Positions 23,727 to 36,345 of a DNA stretch of 64,000 bases are shown one piece after another (position 1 is the stretch's first letter; each line of letters opens with the position of its first letter). Source of the DNA: Labia minor (lineage: Eukaryota; Arthropoda; Insecta; Dermaptera; Spongiphoridae); the NCBI GenBank assembly GCA_963082975.1, contig OY720347.1, positions 44,033,155 to 44,097,154 of the forward strand. The letters are read 5' to 3'. The notes under the pieces are model-generated. The model did no database searches. It saw only the letters and a list, made by a program, of their open reading frames with translations, and was not told the origin of the DNA. A program made the position numbers and the translations under genes.

Positions 23727-24332
23727 TTACTATCTCGCCAGAGATAGTATTGCGATCATGAAAATTTTCGATGTCGAGATTTTGATGTTTTTATAAGTTT
23801 TGAAGGTTCTTGAATCATTTTCAATAAGGTTGCGAAAAATGTCTGTGTGTGTGTGTGTGTATGTATGTAACCAAGATTACTCAAAAACGCTTTGAGCTAG
23901 AATGATGAAATCTGGTACATGAGCATTATTCAAAATTCATAGTTTTCTATCAACTTTTGAGAAATGTAGATCAACCGGAAGAGGGTCATTACTTACACCG
24001 TTTTGATTTTTTTTCTTCTAAAGTGACCATAAAAATAAAGATATATGTTTGATAATTTTTCACATGATTAAAAATTGTATAAAACTGCTATATATAGAAT
24101 TTCAGCTTGATTGAATGGCTGTAAGTACCGGAATTAATTTTTTAACACTGCAAATCACGCGCCAGCACGGGTCGTGGTGCCATCAACAAAGACCCGAACA
24201 CTCGCTGGTTTAATAAATATTACTTATTAATTTAAATTTATAATTTAATTAATTAAATTTAATTTAAATATAATATATATTATTTAATCCAATTAAAATT
24301 TTCGAGATAGTCGAGTGGAGACACTCCAGATT
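23727..24332. repeat. Interspersed repeat family D, copy 2
   Basis: Same ends and internal order as the copy at 8771-9380, including the TG microsatellite (23848-23866) and the terminal GTCGAGTGGAGACACTCCAG. The two copies differ by scattered substitutions and small indels, so insertion was not recent. Confidence 0.7.
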
Positions 24333-24369
24333 TTTATAAATATGAAAACTGAAAATTGAAAGTACTGAA

Positions 24370-24620
24370 AAATGATTTGTTGCCAGATCCATCTTATTCG
24401 CCTGATTTTGCTCTTCTTCCGACTCCTACTTATTCACACAACTAAAAATTTTCTTTGAGGGGGAATGTTTAAAGATCTTGTGAATATTGCACTTTCGTGA
24501 TGGCATAATAGTCCTAGAACATCAATGGACGAGATTATGTTAAAAATATTACATATCTAAAAAATATTTGTTCAATTTTCCTTCCAAGTATTTCGTTAAC
24601 TTTTTAATGAACCTCACAAT
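24370..24620 (+). mobile_element. mariner transposase C-terminal fragment
   Basis: Encodes LKNDLLPDPSYSPDFALL followed by a broken reading resembling the YHLF..LK..L.G..F tail of mariner transposases. The usual APSD with the last catalytic aspartate has decayed. Stops follow at once; no terminal repeats found. Confidence 0.6.
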
Positions 24621-25002
24621 TTATTAAAAATATAATTGTTATCCTTTCAAACGGAACATAAAATAGCCATTAGAAATGGTTTCTATCAAATTGATAAAAT
24701 TAATGAAATTTTAAAGAATGCACTTTTCAAAATCAAATCATATAGTTTTTAATTTGAAAAGATTTTTATAAAAAGTGTATCAACTTTTTTGATTGATTCT
24801 TGAACAGTAATTATTATAAAACCCTCCAATTGGATGGATGATGGAATGATCATTTCATATAATGAATGATTGGTTCTTAAATTGACTAATTTATATAAGA
24901 TTAGATTCTAGAGATTGTATTTGTTGACTAGATAGACTTCCACATGACCATGAAACGTCATTGAACGACCGTCAATTTCTTTTGTCATATGTTGTGTATT
25001 TG

Positions 25003-25015
25003 GTTGCTTGGAAAC
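25003..25015 (+). promoter_or_regulatory. X-box-like RFX site upstream of Ir25a
   Basis: GTTGCT-T-GGAAAC matches the RFX X-box consensus RYYNYY-N(1-3)-RRNRAC exactly, with a 1-nt spacer, 67 bp before the Ir25a ATG, in a locally GC-rich stretch (24940-25081) that looks like the 5' UTR or core promoter. RFX factors drive genes in ciliated sensory neurons, the cell type expressing Ir25a. The consensus is degenerate, so a chance match is possible. Confidence 0.35.
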
Positions 25016-25081
25016 CTGACGGCTCATTTGCTGACCCTAAAGCCAAGTGACCCGACCGCGAAGAAGACATAGGGTGAGAAG

Positions 25082-28000
25082 ATGGCTTCCGACACACGGC
25101 CCGGGAGGGGCTGCAGTTTTTTCATTTTCTTGCTGCTACCTATTCTTTGTTTTGCACAAACGACTGTCAGATTTGGTAGGATTTAAAAAATAAATTAAAT
25201 ATATTTTTTTATCATATAATCTATAATATTTATAAAGCAAGTTTGTTTTGTTTTTGCTTTTCAATTTATTGTTCATCTTCTAAGATTATAATACGGGAAA
25301 GAATTAATAAAATATTTTTATAGTCGCTTATTATATTAAACAAAAATCTATATTTATTTTTTTATAATAAAATTAATTAAATTATTCTAAAAAATATTAT
25401 ATTCTTAAATACTCAGTTTAATCAAAAAAGTTAATTTTTTATCAATATATCAGTATTCATCCTTTATTATTAAAGGAATTCGTTCTGAGTGTCTATAGTT
25501 ATAATTAAAATAATGTTATAAAATCAAATAATTTTATAATTTTTCATAATTTTTTTATATTTCAGTTGTTCTTATTGAAGAAAACCATGATGAGGCTACT
25601 AATATGTTTTCAAATGCTTTGAAAGCGGTACAGCCAAAATTTCCTGACCTTAAATTTGAAGATGTTCCAATTAAGATCTCAAGAGAAAATGAAGAAAATA
25701 CATTCCAGGAAGGTAAGGCAAAACTATATTTACTAAAGATTTTGTCGTTTAGTGAATTATTATTATTTTCATTAAATTAGTGAAAAATTTATCATTATTC
25801 AATATTTCTAAAATTCATCAAAAATATTATGAAAAATAGTTATCATTTCTATATGAAATGATAAAAATTATGTAAAAAAATTAAAATATTATTCAGAGCC
25901 ATGGATGGTATCAGAGGTGGCCCATTATAACCATTTAATATTTTAATAATTCAACAATAATATTTAAATCCTCTAATTTAAAGATATGTAAAAATTTTTA
26001 AATTCCAAGTAATGGGCAGACAAAAATATTTATATCTTTATACACATTATATTGTATTTATTTATATAATATTTTTATTTATATAAAATTTATATAAGTA
26101 AACTAAAATTAAACTTAAAAATATAAACGTAAAAATAAGAATAATTTTCAATTAAAAATACTTACCATCAGGGAATTTTCAAAATGATTGTGATATATTT
26201 TCTTTATGCGCATTTCGGTTATTTCACCATCATACGAAGCTTTCTTTTTCTCAATTTCTAAAACATTACCGAATGTTTTAATTAAATATTATTCTTATTA
26301 AGGTTCATATTTTCAAATTGTGTGAGTGTCTTCTGTTAAATCTATTAATTTCACAATATTAATAAAATGTATATATAGTTTGTAGAGTTGTGGAAGGGTC
26401 CGGCGCCTCTGTAATTTTGGATCTTACTTGGACTGGTTGGTCACGAATTAATGAGTTGGCCCACTCTTCTGGTATCGATTATATTCGTGCAGAAATTACC
26501 ATTGCACCTTACGTCAGGGCTATGGACGCTTTTATTAGTAAACGCCAAGGAAATGATGCTGCATTGATATTCAATTCAGAAAAAGGTTGGAAATCCAGTC
26601 TTTTGAATTTATTAATTATTTATTTAATAATTCATAAAATAAATTAATATTGAAAAACTAAACATATTTATACAAGGAGATTATATATTATTTAATTAAA
26701 ATATTGAACTTGAATAGACCTACTCATTTTTATAACATTTCTTTGCTTTCTATTATAAAAAAAATTCTAAAATGATAAAGATATTGTTATAGTAAATAAA
26801 TATGATCAAATATGTATCTATTCATGAAAAGAAACTGAGTAGCTTTGAAGAGCTGTGAATAAATTAAATAAATTATAATTTAGGTTTATTAAAATATATA
26901 ATTAAAATTATATGTAAATGAATTAAGAAGACTTATATTTAATTTTTTTTTACTTAATAAAGATTTATTATCAATTTCTAAATTGGAATTTATTAAAACT
27001 AACTTTTTAATCATAAAATAATTTTTTTCCGTGATATATTATTAAGAAAAATTTTATTTTAAGATTAATTTCTTAGGAAATTAATTATATATATTCATAT
27101 TTTTATTTTTATGAGAATAATCTTCATATAAAAATTATAGTTGCAAAATAAAAACTAAAAAAACTTCACTTACTTCGTTGATGATAATTGATAATGATGA
27201 TAATGAAAGTATAATTTATTTCAGAATTGGATCAGAGTTTATATTTCCTCATTGGTAACTCAATTATTCGAGTTATCGTTTTAGATGGATTACCAGATCC
27301 GAAGAAACTAGCTGATATGCGCCCATCACCATCCTATTATGTGGTGTTCTCAACTTCTGATAAAATGGCGGATATCATAAAAAATGTTTGTATCCTAATA
27401 ATTGAAAAAAATTTCATTTTATTTTAGAATCCATAAATGACTCAAAATTAATAATATAATATACGAGGGTGGTCTGAAAAGTTTCCGACCTGACCAAGAA
27501 AAACGATGTTTTTCAATTTTTTTTTGTTTTATTTTTCAAAATTCAAGATAACTGAGAGCTGTACGATGTCAGCTGAAGGTGTGCGAAATATTTTGCAAAA
27601 CCATTTGAATATGGAAAGCTGTGTGCAATGTGGATGCCGCATTTCCTAACGTTAGACCAAAAATTGCTTCGAAAAACCATTTCTAACGATAATTTGGCGC
27701 TGTAGGCGTAATCCAAACGAATTTTTGCGTCGATTCATAACGGTTGATGAGATTTAAATTTAATTAATTAATTAATTAATAAATTATTTAATTAATTAAT
27801 TAAAATAATTAGAACACGTTATGAGAAATGTATCAGTGTTGATGGAGATTATGTTGAAAAATATAGCAAAAAAAAAAATTTAAAAACATCGTTTTTCTTG
27901 GTCAGGTCGGAAACTTTTCAGACCACCCTCGTAGAAATTAGAAGTAACTATTTTTTTTTTATTTATTTAAATTTTAAACCTCATCATGTCCAAGAAATTA

Positions 28001-31000
28001 ATATAAATAAAAAAGTAATTCGTAGAATAAAAATATTTAAATGAGAAGGAAGGTTGAATTTATATTCATCTGATCCCCAAAAAAGCAAGAGCCCTTAAAA
28101 TACTCTGCAACCTTCAACACAAATCATCTACTAAACATTTAAGTAGAGTAGTAAATAATAAAATAATTGAAGAGTAATCAAAATAAAATATGTCAAGTAG
28201 AGGATTTACTTTTATTATATGATACTTTATAGTATATTGATCTTTTATATAGATAAATTAAATATAAATATTGAATTAATTATTATAGGCATCCCAGGGA
28301 GGATTATTTATGAAAGAACAAAGATGGAACCTAGTCTTCTTGGATTTTGGAGGTAATAATTTCCAAGGTTCGTTGTTACCTTTAGCATCGGTTAGTCTGA
28401 CCATGGATCCCGAAGTGTGTTGCCTTCTTCAAGGTGCTGGAACAAATTGTAATTGTCCAAGTGATATCAATGTACGTTTTATTATTTTACTATTTTGTTT
28501 GAAAATCTACAATATTTAATAATTGTTTTGAATATTTTTTTTTTATTAGATTCTTCAATCCTATTTGGAAAGAGCCACATTGCAAATTGGACAAACCTTA
28601 ACTACATTAGTTAGTCAAGGGAAAGATATATCCCCACGCAAAGGGGATTGTTCTAAAAATATCACTGGCGTTTTGGTGGATACATCAACAGATTTCGAAA
28701 AAGAGCTTGAAAAGGTAGTTTTGGAATAACAAATAAATAATAACAAAACATATTTTATTAATAATGTATTTATTATTATGTTTATTATTTATTCAAGGTC
28801 AATAATACTCCTTCAGCGGTTTATTATTTGAAAGAAAAATATCTTTTAGGATTCAGAAACAATCTCAAGATAAATGTTATAAGTAAAAATCCTAGTGTTG
28901 ATTTAGGATCATGGCAAGCTCAAAACGCTCTTATCACAAATACTACTCCAATAGCGCCCCTGAGAAAATTTTATCGAATTGGAACGGCAGAGGTATGTTG
29001 ATCATCAGGAGGGACACTCAGTTAATGTTTCTATTAATGATATACAAAGGCAATATAGCTGATACTTTAACTAGTACGAATAAAGTTATTAAAATGATTA
29101 TAAACTAAATTTATCGAAATAAACGAATAGGAAAAATCACAATTGATTAAAAACTTACTAGACATGAATTTCTAAAATAATCTTTAACTATTTAATTTTT
29201 CAAACTAATTTAATAACAGTGGTTTATATTAAAAGTAAGTCTTTTTGTATGAAAAAAATTTATAAATTTTTTTTAATGATTAACCTGAAATATTTTCTAC
29301 AAATTATAAACCGAACTAGGGGGGCTATAAGTCAGAAGTTTGGCAATAACTAAAAATTATCAAAACGTGGTTAAAAGTATCTATATAAAGTGAAAAGTGA
29401 TTTAAGTGTGAATTAAAAATAGATTTTTATTTTAAAAACAAAATTTTCGGGTAGTTGATATTTTTGAATAATGGATCAGTGAAGTACCTTGTAAAAATAG
29501 AGTGGAACTAGACTGAGACTAGAACACAAATAATTGTATTTATACATTCAATTTTGTATTTTAAGTTATTTTTTTTTTCTAGGGAGTTCCCTGGTCTTAT
29601 AAATTACGAGATTCTTCTGGAAATTTTCTTCTTGATGATAACGGAAAGCCAATTTGGGAAGGATATTGTATAGATTTACTTAATAAATTAGCCAATAATG
29701 ACAGTTTGGACTTTGATTATGAAATAGTAGAACCAAAAAATGGAACTTTCGGGATTAGATCTGAAGATGGATCATGGGATGGAATTGTGGGTGATCTTGC
29801 AATGGGGGTAAATATCAACCAATAGACGAACAAAATAATTGTCTCTTTCTTTATATATATATGTATATATGTATATATATAGTAAGTATATATGAAATAT
29901 AAAAATAAAAGGAACTGTTTTTAACTTTTAACTTAAAATCAAAATATCTATAAAAACTTTATTATCCTAAATAAACTTGAACCTTGGTTAAAATGTTTTG
30001 AATCAAATAATTTTTATTTCAATTAATGAACATGCAGAGGCATAGCGAGGGGGGCTTCAAATGGTTCAAAGGGGCGCCAAATGGTTCACAAAACAAAAAA
30101 TTACTGCATAATTTTTATTTTTATTATAATTAATTTCTGGAATATATATTTTCAATTTAAAATATTCACAAAATGATAAAATTATAAAGCCATGATCAAA
30201 ATATTAAAAATATAAAATTTTATAGGAAACAGATATCGTTATTGCTCCATTAACAATGACATCAGAAAGAGAAGAAGTCATTGATTTTGTAGCACCTTAT
30301 TTTGACCAATCTGGAATTTCCATTGGTAAGCTTTAAATAACAATTTTTTTATTATCTCCCTAATTTTAAATCATAAGTATGTATTTAAATATTTAATTTT
30401 AATTTGTAAAAATCGATATTTTTATTTAGTAATTCGGAAACCTGTGCGTCCAAAATCTCTTTTTCGATTCATGACAGTCTTACGAAAAGAAGTATGGTTG
30501 AGTATTGTAGCTGCTCTAACAGTAACTGGAATCATGATTTGGGTACTTGATAAATACTCACCCTATTCAGCACAAAACAATAAAGCATTATATCCTTACC
30601 CTTGCAGGTATGTTTTTAATTGATTTCAAACTCCTATGAATTCAAAAACCAATGCTATTTACTTACTTTTAGGGAATTCACTTTAAAGGAGAGTTTTTGG
30701 TTTGCCTTAACCTCTTTCACTCCTCAAGGAGGTGGAGAAGCGCCAAAAGCATTGAGTGGCAGAACACTAGTCGCTGCTTACTGGCTCTTTGTAGTTTTAA
30801 TGCTTGCTACTTTTACTGCTAATCTGGCTGCTTTCCTCACAGTGGAAAGAATGAAGGTAACTTTAGGGTTAAATGATCAAGGATGTTTCTTAAGAGAAAC
30901 TTATAGTTTATTTATATTTGTACATGAGAGGTCAACCATCTAAGTTACTTTAAAACAAATAAGCAGTTAAGATAGTTGTCTCACGGGTGCAGATATTCTC

Positions 31001-34000
31001 AAATATATTACAATAGTTTAAAGAAATTAATAGTTATATTGAATTTTAGACCCCTGTTTCATCGCTTGAACAATTAGCTAGACAATCTCGAATTAATTAT
31101 ACAGTTGTTAAAGATTCAGACACACATCAATATTTTAAAAATATGAAAAATGCTGAAGATGTATTATATAAGTAAGTAACTTGTTTTATAATTTCCTTAT
31201 TTGATAATATATTTCTTATTATATATGAATATTACAGGGTTTGGAAAGATATAACATTGAATAGTTCAACGGATCAATCAAAATACAGAGTTTGGGATTA
31301 TCCAATAAAAGAACAATATGGGCACATTCTAAATGCCATTGAACAAGTTGGTCCTGTAGCTACTTATGAAGAAGGATTTCATAAAGTCAATTTCATAAAT
31401 ATTTGATCTTAATTTTACTAAGAAATTATCTCAAATTATTTTTGTTACGATATAGGTTGTTGAAAATGAAAATGGAGAGTTTGCCTTTATCCATGATGCT
31501 GCTGTTATTAGGTATGAAGTATCCCGTAATTGTAATCTAACAGAAGTGGGTGAAATGTTCGCTGAACAACCATACGCTATAGCAGTCCAACAGGGAAGTC
31601 ACCTTCAAGAAGAAATTAGTAGAAAGTAAGATTTTATTAATTTATACATTATTTAAAGAATTAATTTTCTTGTAATCTTTTTGAAAATTTAAATTCAATT
31701 CAAACTATGATCAAATCATGAAAAATAAGTTACTTTTTCATTGGTATGGTAATTAATTAATTTATTATAGTTCTTGAATAATAAAAATCTAGACAGGTGC
31801 GGTACCGGAGAACGACTTTACTCACGGTCTTAACAGTATGTGAGACTTGTACTCTAGATTAAAATCATGGTTTGATTGAGTATGCTGGACATTATACGAA
31901 ATAGTCATCCCCGTTCTCTCCCCCCCTCCCCCATTAACTACCCCTGGGGTCACCTTTACGTCTACACTGTAAAGTCATTCATTTACTCATAGATTCTTTA
32001 GAATCATTTAAAACTTATAAACCAATAAATATATTTTTGCTTTATTTATTATTTCAGAATTCTTGATTTACAAAAGGATAGATATTTTGAAACGCTTTCA
32101 GCTAAATATTGGAATTCTTCTGCGAAAGGTACATGTCCTAATGTAGATGATAGCGAAGGAATCACCTTGGAAAGTTTAGGTAAGATTTTCAATTTCAACT
32201 TTCTTTTATTCTTTATATGTATAGTAGAAGTTCTACGTACACAATGTACCCCAGAATTGAATAAGAAAATTGCGGAGCTTCTAGTTTGTTCTTGCAAAAA
32301 AATTATAGAAATGATAAATCAGTTGAATGGAAATAAAAATAAACAAATTTGTGATAATTTTATGAATATCTTTGAAACGTTTGCGGAAAAAAGACAAAAT
32401 CCTACTAGAATGCTGTGAATAGTTTTAATTATAGAATACGTTCCCGGATACAATCGTTTAACAATTCATAAATTTTTGTACAATAAAAGAATAAGAGGGC
32501 TGACAACTGCAAACTCATCTTCTCAGTTTCGTTTTTAAAATTAAATACATCAGTGGCGCAACCAGGGGGGTTAGGGTTTTAACCCCCCTCCCCCCCCCCA
32601 TAAGAGAAAAAAAATTCAAATTGCTATATATTACAAATAGAAAAGAAAAAATATAATCCTTTTTATTTGAAAAAAAAAAAAAATTCTTAAAGTATAACTT
32701 AGTGTATAAAAAATAAGTTTATTTTATTTTAAAAAAATTTTAACAAAAATAAAAGTTAATTATTTTTTCGTACAGAATTTAATATAAGAAAGAAAAAAAT
32801 TATTTTATTATTTCTCCTAAATCATAAAAAACAAAAGACTTAATATAAGATTACTAGATAATTGTGAATTTTTCCAATTTGACTCTATTATTTAAATTTA
32901 AAATAAATAAAAATATTACTCAAATTTTAAATATTTTTTATTATTAATACATTAATTGCTAATTTCATAAAAATTATGAAGCGAAGACTAATTTTTTCAA
33001 AATATCCTGCTACTTCGGGCGGACAAAAAGCTTTCGAAATCTTAGTTTTTTATAAATAACTCCTTTATATTATATTAAGTTTAGGTAAAAATTAATATAA
33101 TGAATCTTTTAGTAAATTCGATTCCCTATAAATTTAATACGATAGTATGATAATTCTCATAAAAATAGGTATTTATTGAGAAAATCAATAAAATGTGCTT
33201 TGACACCTCTTTAAACTACCTTTACTTATGGTCCGATCTTGTCCAAAAACAATCCAATCCCCGCCCATCATTCCCCAAAAAATCTAAATATCAAATTTCA
33301 AGACAATATCTCATTTTGTTTAGACGTAATCTCGGTAACGAACGGCCGGCTTAATCTTAATTAAGATTTATCTTTGAGAGAGCCCGGGGGGAGGGGGGCA
33401 TAGGAAGGTGAAACGGCTAGTCAAACCCCCCCTCCTCAGGATCAAATCCTGGTTGCGCCACTGAATATATACATCATTCTTAATTTCGAAATTGTTTTTT
33501 TTTTAATTTAAAACATTGGAATATTAGAAGAGCTTCAATCAAATATATATATATCTATATATAAGTATAATGAGTTCATTTTAATTGGAAATTTCTTTTT
33601 AAAAAAAAGAATTAGGATGATATCTAAATTTTAAATTTAAATTTTTTACTATTTATACTTTCAAAATATATAAATTAATTATATATTTGTTGAAAATAAA
33701 CCGAAATTTTAAAATATTAAATTTAAAAGCTTCTTTAGATTATTAAAGAAAATAGAACCTAAATATTGATTAAAATAGATAATATAATTTCTCCTTGTAT
33801 TTCCAGGTGGTGTGTTCATTGCAACCCTCTTTGGATTAGCTCTCGCCATGATTACACTAGCTGGTGAAATATTTTATTATAAACGTAAAAAGAAATCAAC
33901 AGTAGAAGTTGGAGGAAATGTAGGAGGTCTTACAGGAATAAGACAAACTGGCCTAGATACCGGAATTCATGACCCTCGTAAACAAATTACAATAGGAAAA

Positions 34001-34078
34001 GTGTTTCGTCCTTCTGTTGAATCTACAATGCCAAGGGTTTCATATATTAGTGTATTTCCAAGGAATCAATTATATTAA
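25082..34078 (+). CDS. Ir25a: Ionotropic receptor 25a (chemosensory co-receptor)
   Basis: Sixteen exons: 25082-25175, 25566-25712, 26379-26585, 27225-27385, 28289-28471, 28550-28714, 28798-28992, 29583-29807, 30226-30325, 30430-30607, 30673-30856, 31050-31171, 31238-31385, 31456-31625, 32058-32179, 33807-34078; 890 residues. Order: signal peptide (FFIFLLLPILCFAQ), amino-terminal domain to about 385 (the full-length feature that sets Ir25a apart from tuning IRs), ligand-binding lobe S1 with EREEVIDFVAPYF, TM1 about 515-534, pore loop SFTPQGGGEAPKALSGR about 567-583, TM2 with ATFTANLAAFLTVERM, S2 with RINYTVVKDSDTHQYF and AEQPYAIAVQQGSHL, and TM3 in the last exon (GGVFIATLFGLALAM). These match arthropod Ir25a almost word for word. 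It heteromerises with tuning IRs in sensory-neuron membranes to make cation channels. Exon 4 ends at GTTTGT and exon 3 at GTTGGA, weaker donors than usual. Confidence 0.95.
27464..27931. mobile_element. mariner-derived MITE with 50-bp perfect inverted repeats
   Basis: The first 50 bases (27464-27513, starting CGAGGGTGGTCTGAAAAG) are exactly complementary to the last 50 (27882-27931), and TA lies on both outer sides (27462-27463, 27932-27933). Inside, 27590-27690 still reads like mariner transposase (LCAMWMPHF, LTLDQKLLRK) with stops. It is a deletion derivative in an Ir25a intron; the perfect arms suggest relatively recent mobility. Confidence 0.9.
28993..29582. other. Ir25a intron 7, nothing recognised
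   Basis: AT-rich intron, no gene, repeat copy or RNA recognised. The next intron (29808-30225) contains only a short GAGGCATAGCGAGGGGGG string near 30041 that resembles the start of a GGCGTAAC-type DNA transposon end. Confidence 0.45.
32225..32418 (+). CDS. Possible alternative last exon of Ir25a
   Basis: Directly after Ir25a exon 15 the frame stays open through the donor at 32180 to a TGA at 32416-32418. A possible acceptor at 32223-32224 would remove a 45-bp intron, a multiple of three, so retained and spliced forms read the same frame. The tail starts VEVLRTQCTPELNKK and looks like two amphipathic helices with five cysteines. AATAAA follows at 32483-32488. Used this way the receptor would lack its last transmembrane segment. 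Alternatively this is an exon fragment of an unrelated helical-repeat gene. No experimental support is visible. Confidence 0.3.
32551..33463. mobile_element. Non-autonomous DNA transposon in Ir25a intron 15
   Basis: Perfect 16-bp terminal inverted repeats, CAGTGGCGCAACCAGG at 32551-32566 and its complement at 33448-33463, enclose 913 bp of non-coding DNA with G/C runs just inside each end. The CAGTGGCG start is typical of several arthropod hAT-like families, but no clean 8-bp target duplication is visible, so the superfamily is uncertain. Related ends occur at 62520-62548. Confidence 0.8.
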
Positions 34079-34744
34079 TATAAGAATTTTAACTATTAGC
34101 ATAAATAGATATTTCAATTAAATTTTCTATATAACTAGAATAAAATTAAGTATTATATATGTAACATTTTAATAAATAATACAAATCTTTCTTTTGTTTT
34201 TTTTAATATAAACAAAATATATAGTTTAACAATTAATTTCAATCTAATTAAGATAAGATTGTAATCATATTTACAAATAAAGATTAAATTATTATTAATT
34301 TTTCTTTTTAAATCTCTTAATAAACGAATATTTAAAAAGTAGTTATTAAGAAAATTAAAAAAAAATTGAACCATTTATATATAGATTATTTTGCAGATTA
34401 GAAGGCAAATTTATTAGCCAAAGAGCCAAATATGAACATTACAACAATTAAAAAAAAAATTGGGAGCCAAATCTGCTTGATTAGTAAACTTTTATTATAC
34501 TAAATAAGTAGTTACTTAGTTACTAAGTAGTACCCTAAAAAAACTAAATTTCATATTTAATAAATATTAATTAATGCGACAAAGGAAATTTATTAAGGCG
34601 CCAAAAGGCAAATGCGCCTCTGGAGCCACACTTTGTCCACCACTGCCTTAAGGGATCTTTTTATTAGAGTGTGAAGCTCTAGGCGGGAATCAATTCAGAG
34701 ATAATTTATTTAGATATTGATTTAGATTCTGTATACTGTGTCTC
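34079..34744. other. Intergenic DNA after Ir25a
   Basis: 3' flank of Ir25a, AT-rich. At 34620-34655 the string GCCACACTTTGTCCACCACTG resembles a DNA-transposon end. No gene seen. Confidence 0.4.
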
Positions 34745-35132
34745 TACAGTTTTCGAAAGTTCTTAGCCGCAGCATCCACATTTCTCTATCCTGAGCTACA
34801 ACCAAATCCTACCCTGAGCCATCTCTCCCATGTCCCTTCCTTCATTGTCCACCCACCGCGTCCTTGGTCTTCCATCGGATGTTTTCCAATCGGTTTCTCC
34901 CATATATATTTTTCGCCGATCTTTCTAGCCTCCCCCATTCCTGCCACGTCCCCTTTCCATCCCAGCTTTCTCGATTTTACAACCTTAACTATATCTGGAG
35001 ATCATGCAATTCCTCGTTATGCCATCTCCGCCATCCCCCTGTGACCTCATCTTCCTTTGGCCTATAAATGCTACGAACATACTAATCTCACAAATACTCT
35101 AAATCTACTCTCGTCTTCCAGGGTCATCGATA

Positions 35133-35953
35133 AGGTGACCAAACGTCCCGTTTTTATGTGCTCTGTCCTGGCGTCCTCAAAAATGTCTTCGGGACAGCCT
35201 ATTGTCCCATTTTTTCAATATTTCGGACATTTCGTACTTTTTTTTCAAAATTTTTTCAATTTAGTTCTTAAAAAAATAAGTTGACCTGTGGCCAGGTCCG
35301 AACCGACCGACGGTTTGAAGTAAATTAATTAGCAGCTACAGAAACAATTTCAAATAATTTTAATATATCTATTAATGTAATAAAAACAGATATGGATACA
35401 TAAATAATAAATATAAACATTTTTAATTTTATTTTATTTATAATAAATATGCAAGACCAGGCTGTGACGTCATGAATGGCTGAATGACGTCATATAATTT
35501 TAAATCAAGAAAAAACTAATAAATGTGATTTTCCCGAGGATAAAATCAATACAAAGTGCATGATTCGTGGTGATATATAAAAAAATCTCCTCATGTGAAA
35601 TTTGGTGTGAAAATAACCCTTCCCTTCCTATCGTCGATCGCTAATACTACCACTTCCGGTTTCCGGATTTGCACCAAAAGTTGATCAATTCATCCCACTG
35701 ATGCATTAAGTAAATATACCAAATTTCATCAAAATCGGTTGAGCCGTTCAGGCTGTACACATCTATACGGACGGACGGACAGACATCATGCTAAAAATAC
35801 TTTTTTCTGTTAAGAAAATGCATGATTCGTGGAGATATGTAAAAATCTCCACATGTGAAATTTGGTGTGAAAACAATACCTCCCTTACTATCGTCGGTCG
35901 GTAAAAAAGGTAAACCGTTTGTCCCGGTTTGGTGTTTTCGAAATATGGTCACC
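35133..35953. mobile_element. TA-flanked DNA element inserted in the LINE, itself split by repeat E
   Basis: Short inverted ends AGGTGACCA and TGGTCACCC are flanked by TA on each side (35131-35132, 35954-35955), and LINE sequence resumes directly afterwards. Inside the left end lies GTCCCGTTTTTATG, inside the right end TGTCCCGGTTTGGTG. Its middle is occupied by repeat E. A related internal fragment (TTCAAAATTTTTTCAATTT) occurs at 62790-62815. Confidence 0.55.
35288..35910 (+). repeat. Interspersed repeat family E, fullest copy
   Basis: Begins GTGGCCAGGTCCGAACC and ends GTCGGTCGGTAAAA. The motif ACCGACCGACG (35302-35312) recurs inverted at 35892-35902, giving terminal inverted repeats. Internal text ATCGGTTGAGCCGTTCAGG and GGACGGACAGACATCATG is shared with 11768-12285. 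The internal stretch 35800-35905 duplicates part of 35520-35640, so the copy is itself composite. Confidence 0.7.
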
Positions 35954-36345
35954 CTAGTCGTTTTATATATTTCAAATTTGATCCTCTTTGATAATAGTTT
36001 TGATGAGATAAACCCTTTTACTGCATAATAACAGGCGTTACTCGATTACATCGTCGATTTAAATTATTCTCGAATATTATTATCCTTCATGATTACAGAT
36101 CTTAAATCTTAAGTATTTAAATATTTATACCTTTTCAAATTCTAACATTTTGTATGTTAAGTCTTTGTATATTAATACTATTCCCCTAAATACTTTGTCT
36201 TAGCACTATTAATTTCTAACCCTGCCTCTTTTCCTGCTTCGATTAAGTTTCTTATGCTTTCTTTGATTGCAGTTGCCAAATCTATTATATTTAAGTCGTC
36301 TCTGTAGCCTAATTCTTGAATTTTTTTTTTTACAATAAATTATTT

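Larger units (their letters stand above)
34745..36345 (-). mobile_element. LINE (non-LTR retrotransposon) 3' remnant, interrupted
   Basis: Minus-strand translation of 36180-36330 gives IQELGYRDDLNII and KEAGLEINSAKTKYL, the palm (YxDD motif, here YRDD) and following segment of a LINE reverse transcriptase. The C-terminal part at 34745-35130 is antisense to the tail typical of RTE/Jockey-like ORF2 (a [14 protein letters not shown] stretch is readable near 35010-35040). The element is split by the insertion at 35133-35953. Many stops; dead. Confidence 0.7.

Noticed and set aside
32049..32297. Minus-strand 82-codon frame
   Set aside because: Antisense shadow of Ir25a exon 15 and the possible alternative exon; no independent splice signals.
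34153..34374. Minus-strand 73-codon frame after Ir25a
   Set aside because: Low-complexity Leu/Ile/Asn/Lys translation of poly-A/T DNA with no domain or conserved context.
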